The notes beneath the pieces are model-generated. The model was given only the letters and a program-made list of their open reading frames with translations. It had not been told where the DNA came from and made no database searches. From positions 42,751 through 106,750 of the forward strand of contig NZ_LMUJ01000032.1 in the NCBI RefSeq assembly GCF_009765975.1: a stretch of DNA of 64,000 bases, read 5' to 3'. This DNA comes from Acidisphaera sp. S103 (lineage in GTDB: Bacteria > Pseudomonadota > Alphaproteobacteria > Acetobacterales > Acetobacteraceae). The position numbers were made by a program, and so were the translations under genes. Shown here one piece after another: positions 56,425 through 64,000 of the stretch. Position 1 is the stretch's first letter; every line of letters begins with the position of its first letter.

Positions 56425-59400
56425 ACGCGCCGCGGGTACTGTTGACGGGCGCGTCGGGCTTTGTCGGTCGGCAGGTGATCGGGCCGTTGCTCGATCTGTC
56501 GTATGAGGTCCATGCCGTCGGCAATACGGTGACCGACCCGCGTGCGCGCTGGTATCGTGCCGATCTGCTGGAGCAGGGGACGCGGCGCCAACTGGTGACG
56601 GCGGTGCGGCCGGACGCCGTGCTGCATTGCGCCTGGGTGACCGGGCACGGCGCTTATTGGACGTCACCGCTAAACCTCGACTGGGTCGCGGCTTCCCTCG
56701 ATCTGGCGCGCCTGGCGGCGGATCGGGGCGCGCGGCGCATGCTGATGGTGGGAAGCTGCGCGGAATATGATTGGCGCTCCCTGCCGGCTCGGCCCTGGCG
56801 GGAGGACGATCTGTGCCGTCCCGGAACGCTGTACGGCACCGCGAAGGACTCGCTGCACCGGCTGATGGCGGCCTTTGCCATCCAGGCAGGCATTGGGTTG
56901 GTCTGGGCGCGTCTGTTTCATCTGTACGGGCCGTATGAAGCACCGTCCCGGCTGGTGCCCGGCCTGCTGGGGGCGTTGCGCGAGGGGCGGCGGGGCGAGA
57001 TCGGGCCAGGCGAAGCCGCCAGGGATTTCATGCACGTCGCCGATGCCGGCCGAGCGCTGGCGCATTTGCTGGGGAACTCGATCACCGGTTCGGTCAATGT
57101 CGCGTCCGGCCAGCCCGTTACGATCGGGACGATTGCCGGCCTTGCGGCGCGGCTGGCGGGGCGGCCCAAACTACAGGCCGAATCCACAAGGCCGACAACC
57201 GAACCGCTGGCGATGCTGGCCAATACGACAAAGTTGCGTGCGACGGGGTTCGTGCCGTCGATCGGGCTGGAAGATGGGCTGGCGGCGCTGTGGTCAGGGC
57301 AGGAAGGCCAGGGCGCCGCCCTGGACCCGCAAAGGGGCACGGCCCCTTTGATCCCGTTCATGAAGGGTGTTGGGGGGGAGGGGGGGACAGCGCGGGTTGC
57401 AACACCTGAGTCGCCCCCTCCCCCCCAACACCCTTCATCAGTGGTTCCAAGGGCCCCGGCCCTTGGCGGGCTTGGGCCGCAAAGCGGACCAAGGGGGCAG
57501 AGCCCCCGTCTTCTTTCCCCCGACTACGAAGCCGCCGTCCGTCTCTTCCGCGCCGATCGGCGGGACGAAGCCCTTAGGGCGGCTGAGGCCGTGCTGGCGC
57601 GACAGCCGGACCATGCGCCGGCGCTGAACTTGCTGGGCGTGTTGCACCGCCAGCTTGGGGATTTCGCCCGTGCTCGCTTGTGTCTGGAGCGGGCGGCTGA
57701 ACTCGACCCGGACAGCGAAACCGCCTGGATCAACCTCGGCAATGTGCATCTCGATATGGAAGCGACGGACGCTGCCGTGGACGCCTATGCGCGTGGGCTG
57801 GCCGTCGCGCCCGATCGGGTCGACACGCTGCGGCTTCTGGGCAACGCGCTTTCGCGCGCCGGGCGCGATACGGAGGCTATGGTCCGGTTAAACGCGGCCG
57901 TTGCGACTGAAGTCCCCGGTGCGCTGCGTGACCGCGCCCGAGCCCATTACACGGCGGGGCGGGTTGACCAGGCGCTGGTGGACCTGGACACCGTCATCGC
58001 GGACCGGCCCGACGACGTGGAGCCGCGGCTGATCAAGGCGCAGATGCTGCGCCTGTCTGGGCACGCCAGGCAGGCTGCCGCGCTGCTGCGCGAGCTTGTG
58101 GCGCAATCGCCGGAGAATGCCGATGTGCATTTGTCGCTCGCCGATGCGCTGTTGGCGGAGGAACAGCGGGAAGCGGCAAACGAGCACTATGCCCGCGCGG
58201 TCGCCTTGCGCCCCGGTGACACCAATGCCGAGGGCAAATTGTGTTGGAGCCTGCTGAACAGCCGTTACGGCAGTGAGGCCGAACATATCGCCGACGCTGC
58301 TTCTATCGCGCGCCGTATCGTCGCGCGTGGGGTACCGCACCCATCGAGCGCCCACGCGGTGCAAAGCGCGCTGCTGCGCGTTGCCGACCTGGATACCTTG
58401 GCGGCGTTCGATGCGCTGTTCCCGGATCGGCGTGTCCTGCTGGATTATTGGGTGCGCCGCAATGTCGTCGGTGCGCTGCATGCGCAGCTTGGCCGCGTGC
58501 AGACGATGCAGGACCGGCTGACGCTGGTTGACTGCCACCGCGAATGGGGCGACCGCTACGAGGCGAAGCCAATCGCGCTTCGTGCTGTTCGGCCGCCGCC
58601 GGGTCCGCGTATTCGTGTCGGATTCGTGTCGTCCGACCTGCGGCACCACCCTGTCAGCTACTTCGCGCTGCCGATTTTCGATCATTACGACCGCGACCGG
58701 TTCGAATTTTTCGCCTATTCCTTCAATCCCGGCGCACCCGACGCGGTGCAGCGCCGCATCGCCGGCAAGATTGCCGGATTCCGGCGGATGCCCAACATGC
58801 CGGAGCAGGACATTGCCCGGCGTATCGCCGACGACAACCTCGATATCCTGTTTGAGCTTGGCGGTTCGACCCATCTCAACCGGCTTGAAGTAATGGCGCA
58901 TCAACCCGCGCCGGTGCAGGTCAGTTGGCTCGGGTATCCGCATTCGTCCGGGCTTAGCCGGATCGGCTACATCCTGGTCGATCCGTATCTGAAGCCGCCC
59001 GACCCGCGGATGCTGCTGGAACGCCCGTTCGAGATGCCCGCAAGCTGGGTCAGCCTGGGTCCGCTCGGTTTTACCGACCATCCGATCGTGCCGGAGTTGC
59101 CGGAGGCGCGCACCGGACGGCTGACCTTCGGCACGATGAACAACCCGTACAAATATGCGCCGGAATCGATCGCGCTGTGGGCCCGGGTGCTGCACCGCGT
59201 GCCGGGAAGCCGCTTCCTGATGGTGCGGCCAGAGGCAGGGGTCGGCTTGTTCAGGGACAACATGGCGCACGCTTTTGCCCGGCATGGGATCGCCTCCGAC
59301 CGGCTCGACTACGTTGCGGTACGCGGCCAGCACATGGCGCACTACAACGACATCGACATCGCGCTGGACACGCTGCCGCAAACCGGCGGCACGACGACAT

Positions 59401-59744
59401 GCGAATGCCTGTGGATGGGGGTGCCGACCGTCAGCCTGGTCGGTCCCGCCTTCTTCGAGCGCCTGAGTTTCAGCAATCTGACGAACGCCGGTTTGCGCGA
59501 TCTCGCGGTGGATACGCCGGATGCCTACGTGGACACGGCGGTCGCCCTGGCAGCGGATGTCGAGCGGCGGCGGGCGTTGCGGGTTGGCTTGCGGGCAACG
59601 ATCCGGCAGTCGCCGCTTGGGGATGCGCGCGGGTGGGTGCGGGATTTCGAGGCCCTGACGCTGCGCACGCTGGAGCAAACGAGCGAACGCACTGGTTCGA
59701 CAGTAGAGCATGATCGCGCTGGGCGGAACGTCCAGAGCGCGTGA
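56421..59744 (+). CDS. Fusion of NAD-dependent sugar epimerase/reductase and TPR-SPINDLY/OGT-like glycosyltransferase
   Basis: The GTG at 56421 overlaps the previous stop (GTGA) and starts a 1,107-residue frame. Residues about 1-290 are a Rossmann sugar epimerase/reductase with LLTGASGFVGRQV and a YGTAK catalytic motif, probably the 4-keto reductase of the pathway. Residues about 297-363 are a Gly/Pro-rich linker coded by palindromic DNA (57330-57507). From about 368 come tetratricopeptide repeats. A GT41 catalytic part follows (LRHHPVSYFALPIFDHYDR, QVSWLGYPHSSG, FGTMNNPYKYAPES, GGTTTCECLWMGVPTVSL) to the end. GT41 enzymes put sugars on Ser/Thr or Asn of cytosolic proteins. The two halves usually occur as separate proteins, and internal starts such as GTG 57440 could yield the second half alone. 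Confidence 0.88.
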   Translation: MNAPRVLLTGASGFVGRQVIGPLLDLSYEVHAVGNTVTDPRARWYRADLLEQGTRRQLVTAVRPDAVLHCAWVTGHGAYWTSPLNLDWVAASLDLARLAADRGARRMLMVGSCAEYDWRSLPARPWREDDLCRPGTLYGTAKDSLHRLMAAFAIQAGIGLVWARLFHLYGPYEAPSRLVPGLLGALREGRRGEIGPGEAARDFMHVADAGRALAHLLGNSITGSVNVASGQPVTIGTIAGLAARLAGRPKLQAESTRPTTEPLAMLANTTKLRATGFVPSIGLEDGLAALWSGQEGQGAALDPQRGTAPLIPFMKGVGGEGGTARVATPESPPPPQHPSSVVPRAPALGGLGPQSGPRGQSPRLLSPDYEAAVRLFRADRRDEALRAAEAVLARQPDHAPALNLLGVLHRQLGDFARARLCLERAAELDPDSETAWINLGNVHLDMEATDAAVDAYARGLAVAPDRVDTLRLLGNALSRAGRDTEAMVRLNAAVATEVPGALRDRARAHYTAGRVDQALVDLDTVIADRPDDVEPRLIKAQMLRLSGHARQAAALLRELVAQSPENADVHLSLADALLAEEQREAANEHYARAVALRPGDTNAEGKLCWSLLNSRYGSEAEHIADAASIARRIVARGVPHPSSAHAVQSALLRVADLDTLAAFDALFPDRRVLLDYWVRRNVVGALHAQLGRVQTMQDRLTLVDCHREWGDRYEAKPIALRAVRPPPGPRIRVGFVSSDLRHHPVSYFALPIFDHYDRDRFEFFAYSFNPGAPDAVQRRIAGKIAGFRRMPNMPEQDIARRIADDNLDILFELGGSTHLNRLEVMAHQPAPVQVSWLGYPHSSGLSRIGYILVDPYLKPPDPRMLLERPFEMPASWVSLGPLGFTDHPIVPELPEARTGRLTFGTMNNPYKYAPESIALWARVLHRVPGSRFLMVRPEAGVGLFRDNMAHAFARHGIASDRLDYVAVRGQHMAHYNDIDIALDTLPQTGGTTTCECLWMGVPTVSLVGPAFFERLSFSNLTNAGLRDLAVDTPDAYVDTAVALAADVERRRALRVGLRATIRQSPLGDARGWVRDFEALTLRTLEQTSERTGSTVEHDRAGRNVQSA
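57330..57507. repeat. Cluster of GC-rich palindromes inside the fusion ORF
   Basis: Four hairpins lie in 178 bp. They are 57330-57337 with 57343-57350; a perfect 25-bp inverted repeat 57360-57384 with 57414-57438 (spacer 29); an imperfect stem at 57447-57466; and 57493-57498 with 57502-57507. The centre has runs of seven G and seven C. This is the pattern of intergenic repeat elements in Acetobacteraceae, yet it is open in frame here and encodes the linker between two domains. Confidence 0.85.
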
Positions 59745-59768
59745 ATCATGCGATCAAACAACGCTCTA
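59704..59768. terminator. Imperfect inverted repeat over the end of the glycosyltransferase gene
   Basis: The outer arms TAGAGC (59704-59709) and GCTCTA (59763-59768) enclose partly complementary inner stretches (ATGATCGCGCT against AGCGCGTGAATCAT). The stop codon at 59742-59744 lies within the structure. It sits between two convergent genes and may act as a bidirectional transcript end. There is no clear T run. Confidence 0.4.
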
Positions 59769-59826
59769 GGGGCTTTGTCGGCGTAGGGCCGGCGAGAAGC
59801 GCGCCCGTGGCCGAGGGCGCGTGGTT

Positions 59827-60867
59827 CTATTCCGCGGCCAGGCTTTGCGCTTCCTCGGCAAGCAACCGGTCCACCGTGCGACGCATGTGCATCCGGGCCG
59901 CATCCGTCGTGATGTCCACCAACGTGGATTCTCCCAGTTCGGACAACCTGGCCTGTTGGGCTTCGACCACGGTGCGGTCTTCATTGAACGCCGCGGCGAT
60001 TTCTTTGAACAGCGCCTCCGTGGTCGCCGGGTCACCGGGCCGGAACCCATTGGCGGTGGACCAGAAATAGAAGCAAGTCGTGTCGGTCTCCGGCGTCAGG
60101 CCATGGAACAGGCGGAATTGCAGCTTGCTGTCCTCGGGCAGACCGTCCTTGTAGGCCCCGGCCTCATCCGCGGCGCTGAGTTGCAGGATCGAGCCCGGCG
60201 CGATGAATTCGAACATCTGCGCCCGGTCGATGCGCCCTTCGAACCCGACCGCGCGAACATAGGTCGGCGGTGGGGCGGAGTTCAGCATCCAGCGGGTGAA
60301 TTTCAGCCCCAGCGGCGTGCGGACGGTGTCCATCTTGGCCTCGACGTGGATCGTTGGATTGCCGCCGATGGTCGATACATGAACATAACCGAGATGGGTC
60401 AGGTCCATCAGGTTGTCGACCATCAGCATGGCCGAACTCTTGATCGGATACATCGTGTGCTTATGCGGCCAGCGTTCGGTGTCGTTGTGCCATGGATAGG
60501 ACACGATCGTGGCCGGATCGGCTTTCGCCGGATCGCCCATCCAGATCCACAGGAACGCGTCCTGTTCGACCAGGGGGAAGGCCCGGACGCGGGCGCGTTC
60601 CGGGATGCGGTCCTGGCCGGGAATATGGACGCACGCCCCCGTGCGGTCGAAGGTCAGGCCGTGATAGCCGCACACCAGGCCGCGTTCGGTCACCTGGCCC
60701 AGGTGCAGCGGGGCGCCGCGATGGCAGCACATGTCCAGCAGCGCACCGGCATGACCATCGGCGTCGCGGAACAGCACCACCGGCTCGTTGCAGATGCGCC
60801 GCGCGAGGGGCTTGTCGGCGATCTCGTCCGCCCAGGCGGCGACGTACCAGGCATTGCGGATGAACAT
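59827..60867 (-). CDS. Rieske-type aromatic-ring oxygenase, VanA-like
   Basis: This 346-residue protein is a Rieske non-haem iron oxygenase subunit of the vanillate O-demethylase kind. The Rieske [2Fe-2S] ligands are in CCHRGAPL (Cys-x-His) and VCGYHG (Cys-x2-His). The mononuclear iron site is in DNLMDLTHLGYVH. Such enzymes hydroxylate or demethylate aromatic or related compounds with electrons from a separate reductase; no reductase gene is in the window. I chose MFIRN (60867), which has an AGGGAG site, over longer frames extending to 61062. It is convergent with the glycosyltransferase gene and divergent from the flavin monooxygenase gene. Confidence 0.9.
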   Translation of the reverse strand: MFIRNAWYVAAWADEIADKPLARRICNEPVVLFRDADGHAGALLDMCCHRGAPLHLGQVTERGLVCGYHGLTFDRTGACVHIPGQDRIPERARVRAFPLVEQDAFLWIWMGDPAKADPATIVSYPWHNDTERWPHKHTMYPIKSSAMLMVDNLMDLTHLGYVHVSTIGGNPTIHVEAKMDTVRTPLGLKFTRWMLNSAPPPTYVRAVGFEGRIDRAQMFEFIAPGSILQLSAADEAGAYKDGLPEDSKLQFRLFHGLTPETDTTCFYFWSTANGFRPGDPATTEALFKEIAAAFNEDRTVVEAQQARLSELGESTLVDITTDAARMHMRRTVDRLLAEEAQSLAAE

Positions 60868-61019
60868 TGGGCGCGCTCCCTGTTTGCCGGCTTTTGCCGC
60901 CGGTTGCAGCGCCATCATCGGACGCTGGCGGGCGGTGGTGTCAAGTTCTATCGTCGGTGTGTCGACAGTTCCGCGAATGTCTATTAGCGTTTCGTTTAGG
61001 GACGGCACAGGCGACGGCC
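60868..61019. promoter_or_regulatory. Divergent promoter region between the Rieske and luciferase-like genes
   Basis: This 152-bp gap separates two divergent genes of likely shared catabolic use, so it should hold promoters for both. No clear operator palindrome was seen. Confidence 0.4.
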
Positions 61020-62096
61020 ATGAAAATCTCGTATTTCGAAACGGGGCGCTATGTCCCGTCACCCGATTTGCCGCGTGAGTGGCCGGTGCGGTCAGGTGCG
61101 TGCGATCTGGACACTGTGTCCGTGGCGCTGCGGGGGATGGAAGAGCGGGCGCGGTTCGTCGAGGCGCTCGGTTTCGACTGGGTCAGCCTGTCGGAACATC
61201 ATTACTCGCCGCGCATTCTGACGCCGTCGCCGGCGGTATCCGCGGCGTGGTTGGCGGGGCGGGTCGACACCATCAAGATCGCGCTGCTGGGTCCGATCGT
61301 CCCCACCAGCAATCCGATCCGGGTGGCCGAGGAATTCGCCATGCTGGACGCGCTGGCCCCGGGCCGCATCGTCGCCGGCCTGCTGCGCGGAACCACCAAC
61401 GAATACCTCAGCTACGACCTGAACGCCGCCGAGGCTCGGGCGCGCACCGACGAAGGCATGGAACTGATCCTTCGTGCCTGGACCGAACCTGAACCATTCG
61501 GCTGGCAGGGCCGGTATTTCCAGTATCGGACAGTCTCCATCTGGCCGCGCCGGCGGCTGCCGGGGCTGCAATCCTACGTCCTGGGCACCAGCGCCGAAGC
61601 GGGCGCGTTCGCCGCCCGCCATCGCATGGGCCTCGGCGTCTCCTACGGGTCGTTCGAGGCGATGGGACGAGCGACAGCGTATTACCGGCAACAATGCGCC
61701 GAACACGGTTGGACGCCAGGGCCGGACGACATCATCTACCGCGCCAACATGATCCTGGGCGAGACCGATGACGCCGCGGAGGCAATGCTCGCTCGGCGCG
61801 ACAAGCGGGCACCGTTCCCCATCGGCGGGGCGCTGCGCGATGCGCTGATCGAGGCCGATGTATCCCGCAACGTCGCCGGCGTCCGGCAGCCGGCCAATGT
61901 CGGCGGCGTGCTGCCAATCAGCTTCTGCGGCGGCCCCGATCGGGTCGTGGAGCAGATCCGGCAGTGCCGCGACGCGATGGGCGCCGGCGTGCTGGATATC
62001 TCCCTGACCGATCCCGGAACCGGCGACTTGGAGGCGATGATGGACGCGCTGACGCTGTTCGGGCGCACCGTGCTGCCGCGCGTGCGCGATATCTGA
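61020..62096 (+). CDS. Luciferase-like (LLM class) flavin-dependent monooxygenase
   Basis: This 358-residue protein belongs to the bacterial-luciferase superfamily, which uses reduced FMN and oxygen to oxidise organic substrates. Conserved features include the EHHY segment (SLSEHHYSPRILTPSP), the GRIVAGLLRG block and the TSAEAGAFAARHRMG region. The ATG at 61020 is preferred; an open frame reaches back to 60867 but overlaps the promoter region. The alpha/beta hydrolase gene follows after 10 bp, suggesting an operon. With the divergent Rieske oxygenase this looks like a small catabolic cluster; the substrate is unknown. Confidence 0.9.
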   Translation: MKISYFETGRYVPSPDLPREWPVRSGACDLDTVSVALRGMEERARFVEALGFDWVSLSEHHYSPRILTPSPAVSAAWLAGRVDTIKIALLGPIVPTSNPIRVAEEFAMLDALAPGRIVAGLLRGTTNEYLSYDLNAAEARARTDEGMELILRAWTEPEPFGWQGRYFQYRTVSIWPRRRLPGLQSYVLGTSAEAGAFAARHRMGLGVSYGSFEAMGRATAYYRQQCAEHGWTPGPDDIIYRANMILGETDDAAEAMLARRDKRAPFPIGGALRDALIEADVSRNVAGVRQPANVGGVLPISFCGGPDRVVEQIRQCRDAMGAGVLDISLTDPGTGDLEAMMDALTLFGRTVLPRVRDI

Positions 62097-62106
62097 GGTT
62101 CAGATC

Positions 62107-62892
62107 ATGTCTTTCACCGAACGCTTCGTCGACGCCGATGGGTTCCGGATCCGCTACATGGAAGCGGGGCAGGGGCCAGCACTGATCCACCTGCACGGCG
62201 CGGGCGGGCTGCACATGACACCGGCGCACGACCTGCTGAGCCGCGACCGGCGGGTGATTGCGTTCGAGATGCCGGGGTTCGGGGACTCGGCGGAAAATAC
62301 CCAGTCGGATGGAATGGAGGCACTCGCCTCGACGATGGCCGCCGCGGTGCGGGCGCTGGGGATCGAGGTGTTCGATCTGCTGGGTAGCTCGTTTGGGGCG
62401 AAGGTGGCGCTTTGGCTGGCGGCACGGCATCCGAACATGGTGCGGGCGCTGGTGCTGGAGGGGCCGGCGGCGATCCGGCCCGGAGGCATGCGTCCGCCAT
62501 CCGGCACCGCGGCGGAGATGGCACCGTTCCTGTTCGGTCATCCGGATCGGGTCGCGCCCATGCCCGACCCGGACCCGACGGTTGCGGCGAAGCAACGGCG
62601 CCTCGTCGGGCGGCTGCGCGGCCCGGATCAGGATGCGGCGCTGGAGGACCGGATGCGTGGGTTGGCTGTTCCTGTACTGGTACTGTTCGGCACGCTGGAT
62701 CGGGTGATGCCGCCGGAGATGGGGCGTGAATACAAAGCGCTGCTACCGAACAGTCATCTGGTGTTCGTCTACGACGCGGGGCACTTGATCGCGGCGGAAC
62801 GGCCGGAGGCATTTGCCGAGGTCGTAGGGGATTTTTTGGCGCGGCGGGAGGCGTTCGTGATCACCCGGCGGGAGACGATGATTTTCCCGTAG
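62107..62892 (+). CDS. Alpha/beta-fold hydrolase
   Basis: This 261-residue protein has the catalytic triad of the alpha/beta-hydrolase fold. The nucleophile Ser is in the elbow LLGSSFGAK, the Asp is in LFGTLDRVM, and the His is in YDAGHLI. The oxyanion region is LHGAGGLH. It probably cleaves an ester or carbon-carbon bond of an intermediate made by the neighbouring oxygenases, but the substrate is not evident. It starts 10 bp after the monooxygenase gene. Confidence 0.9.
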   Translation: MSFTERFVDADGFRIRYMEAGQGPALIHLHGAGGLHMTPAHDLLSRDRRVIAFEMPGFGDSAENTQSDGMEALASTMAAAVRALGIEVFDLLGSSFGAKVALWLAARHPNMVRALVLEGPAAIRPGGMRPPSGTAAEMAPFLFGHPDRVAPMPDPDPTVAAKQRRLVGRLRGPDQDAALEDRMRGLAVPVLVLFGTLDRVMPPEMGREYKALLPNSHLVFVYDAGHLIAAERPEAFAEVVGDFLARREAFVITRRETMIFP

Positions 62893-62925
62893 AATCGGTT
62901 TCCGTTCGGCTGATATAGAACGGTG

Positions 62926-63864
62926 ATGCTGACGAAATCTCCCTTCGTGATTGGTCTCAAGAGTCGTTTCGCAAGGCGGCAGGGCTTGGTGAACGGCTAC
63001 AGTGCTTTCACGACGGCCTTTGATGAGATCATAGACGCGAGTGACCTCCCGTTTGTCCTTCGTAAGGAAACCAGGAACGAGGCAAAAAGCTTCAAAGAGG
63101 CCGCGAGGCGGTTTGAAAGCGAATTTTGTGCCGAACGGATTACGATAGGAGCGGCCGCCGCGAAACTTGTCCGCGACCTGCAGGCCCATTTCCCGCCGGC
63201 GGATCGAGCAAAATTGGTTGTCTCGTTCCTGATTGACAACTCAAAATCGATGGCAGGGCTGGGCATGTTGTCGGCTCTGATTGCCGTGGATGTGGCGGTC
63301 GATGCCATGGCAAAAGCGGGGATAGATACGGAGATACTAGGGTTTACTACAGTAAACTGGAGAGGCGGTCGAGCACGCCGGGCCTGGCGATGGGGCGGTA
63401 GGCCTCGCAACCCGGGCCGATTATGCGAGCTTCGGCATATCATCTATGGCGCGGTTGACCGCGCAGGCCGATTTCCGCGAGACGCGCTACTCGCGCTTCG
63501 CACGGATATTCTTCACGAGAATGTTGACGGAGAAGCCTTGGAATGGGCGGCCTCACGGCTTGATCCGTCGCGCTGGGACCGGAGAGTCATATGCCTGATT
63601 TCGGACGGAGCACCAGTGGACGATTCGACACTGCTCGCCAACGAAGATCCCGAAGTGCTGACACGGCATTTGGAAACGACCGAGCATCGGCTGCGTGAGG
63701 CAGGAATTGTCGTTGGTTTCCTGTTGATCGGACAGGATCATAACCGGGAGCCAGATCTATGCGAAAAGGCAGCGGAACCTGAAGCGGCTGGACTGTCACT
63801 GCTCGCGCTCGTTCATCGTGCGCTCTTATCTGCTATTTTCGAAGCGCCGATTTCCAACGCCTGA
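62926..63864 (+). CDS. Stand-alone CobT-like VWA-domain protein
   Basis: This 312-residue protein matches the C-terminal von Willebrand A part of cobaltochelatase subunit CobT. It has the metal site DNSKSM, then LGFTTVNWRGG, a segment ILHENVDGEALEWAASRL, and LISDGAPVDDSTLLANED. CobT is normally about 600 residues and works with CobN and CobS; the N-terminal acidic part and both partners are absent here. The base composition is visibly less GC-rich than the upstream genes, which suggests transfer from elsewhere. ATG 62926 is preferred to the GTG three bases earlier. VWA proteins of this kind can pair with MoxR-type AAA ATPases, none of which is in the window. Confidence 0.8.
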   Translation: MLTKSPFVIGLKSRFARRQGLVNGYSAFTTAFDEIIDASDLPFVLRKETRNEAKSFKEAARRFESEFCAERITIGAAAAKLVRDLQAHFPPADRAKLVVSFLIDNSKSMAGLGMLSALIAVDVAVDAMAKAGIDTEILGFTTVNWRGGRARRAWRWGGRPRNPGRLCELRHIIYGAVDRAGRFPRDALLALRTDILHENVDGEALEWAASRLDPSRWDRRVICLISDGAPVDDSTLLANEDPEVLTRHLETTEHRLREAGIVVGFLLIGQDHNREPDLCEKAAEPEAAGLSLLALVHRALLSAIFEAPISNA

Positions 63865-63956
63865 AGCCCGTTGCTCTCCAGCAGGCTGTTGATTAGATAA
63901 AGGGATATCGGGTCGTTTCAAGTTACGTGGTTTAATCGAAGATGAAGAGGCGACAT

Positions 63957-64000
63957 CTACCCCACCCCATATTCCCGCTTCGCCGCCCCAGCCGACAAAT
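63957..64000 (-). CDS. Possible C-terminal end of a minus-strand gene
   Basis: Reading the minus strand from the window edge gives LSAGAAKREYGVG followed by TAG. An ending of the type AAxREYGV is common at the C-terminus of hydantoinase B/oxoprolinase-like proteins, among others. Thirteen residues are too few to assign a family. Confidence 0.3.
   Translation of the reverse strand, partial: LSAGAAKREYGVG

Overview
The window is GC-rich DNA from an alphaproteobacterium, most likely of the Acetobacteraceae/Rhodospirillales. I infer this from the RhizobiumGlpSTPQV-type glycerol transporter, the Hint-domain secreted protein with the C-terminal region usual in Acetobacteraceae, the GC-rich palindromic intergenic repeats and the codon usage. 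No tRNA, rRNA, CRISPR array or insertion sequence was seen.

Layout. (1) 1-803, minus strand: a VapC-type PIN toxin cut by the window edge, and its small antitoxin. (2) 976-10349, plus strand: a glycerol/glycerol-3-phosphate catabolic locus, glpD-glpS-glpT-glpP-glpQ-small membrane protein-glpV-glpK. It holds a whole ABC importer plus kinase and dehydrogenase, but no GlpR regulator. (3) 10374-12038: a DUF6065-like protein and a convergent TPR protein. (4) 12607-52837: the main attraction. A single 28.3-kb gene encodes a protein of about 9,440 residues with an N-terminal LEPR-XLL motif, repeated alpha/beta modules, a mid-protein RTX block, a propeller-like region, five beta-helix regions and cadherin-like domains. 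It is followed on the same strand by a DUF3467 protein, a tandem-GAF/HlyD adaptor, a PqqD/M50-protease/HlyD fusion, a shortened SecA paralogue, a second HlyD adaptor, a 22-codon coupling ORF and a Hint-domain beta-helix protein. (5) 52846-59744: translationally coupled sugar genes (glucose-1-phosphate cytidylyltransferase, CDP-glucose 4,6-dehydratase, C-methyltransferase, 3,5-epimerase, and a reductase/epimerase fused to a TPR-SPINDLY/OGT-type glycosyltransferase). (6) 59827-64000: a Rieske oxygenase divergent from a luciferase-like monooxygenase and an alpha/beta hydrolase, a stand-alone CobT-like VWA protein of lower GC, and the possible C-terminus of a minus-strand gene at the edge.

How it may fit together. 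Regions 4 and 5 run for 47 kb on one strand with mostly 1-4 bp overlaps or tiny gaps. The simplest reading is a dedicated export and decoration locus. A SecA-like motor, HlyD-like adaptors and a membrane protease would handle the giant LEPR-XLL protein and perhaps the Hint protein, with no type I ABC exporter or TolC nearby. The sugar genes would make a C-methylated deoxysugar that the OGT-like enzyme could place on protein. The gene families are read directly from sequence motifs; the joint function is inference.
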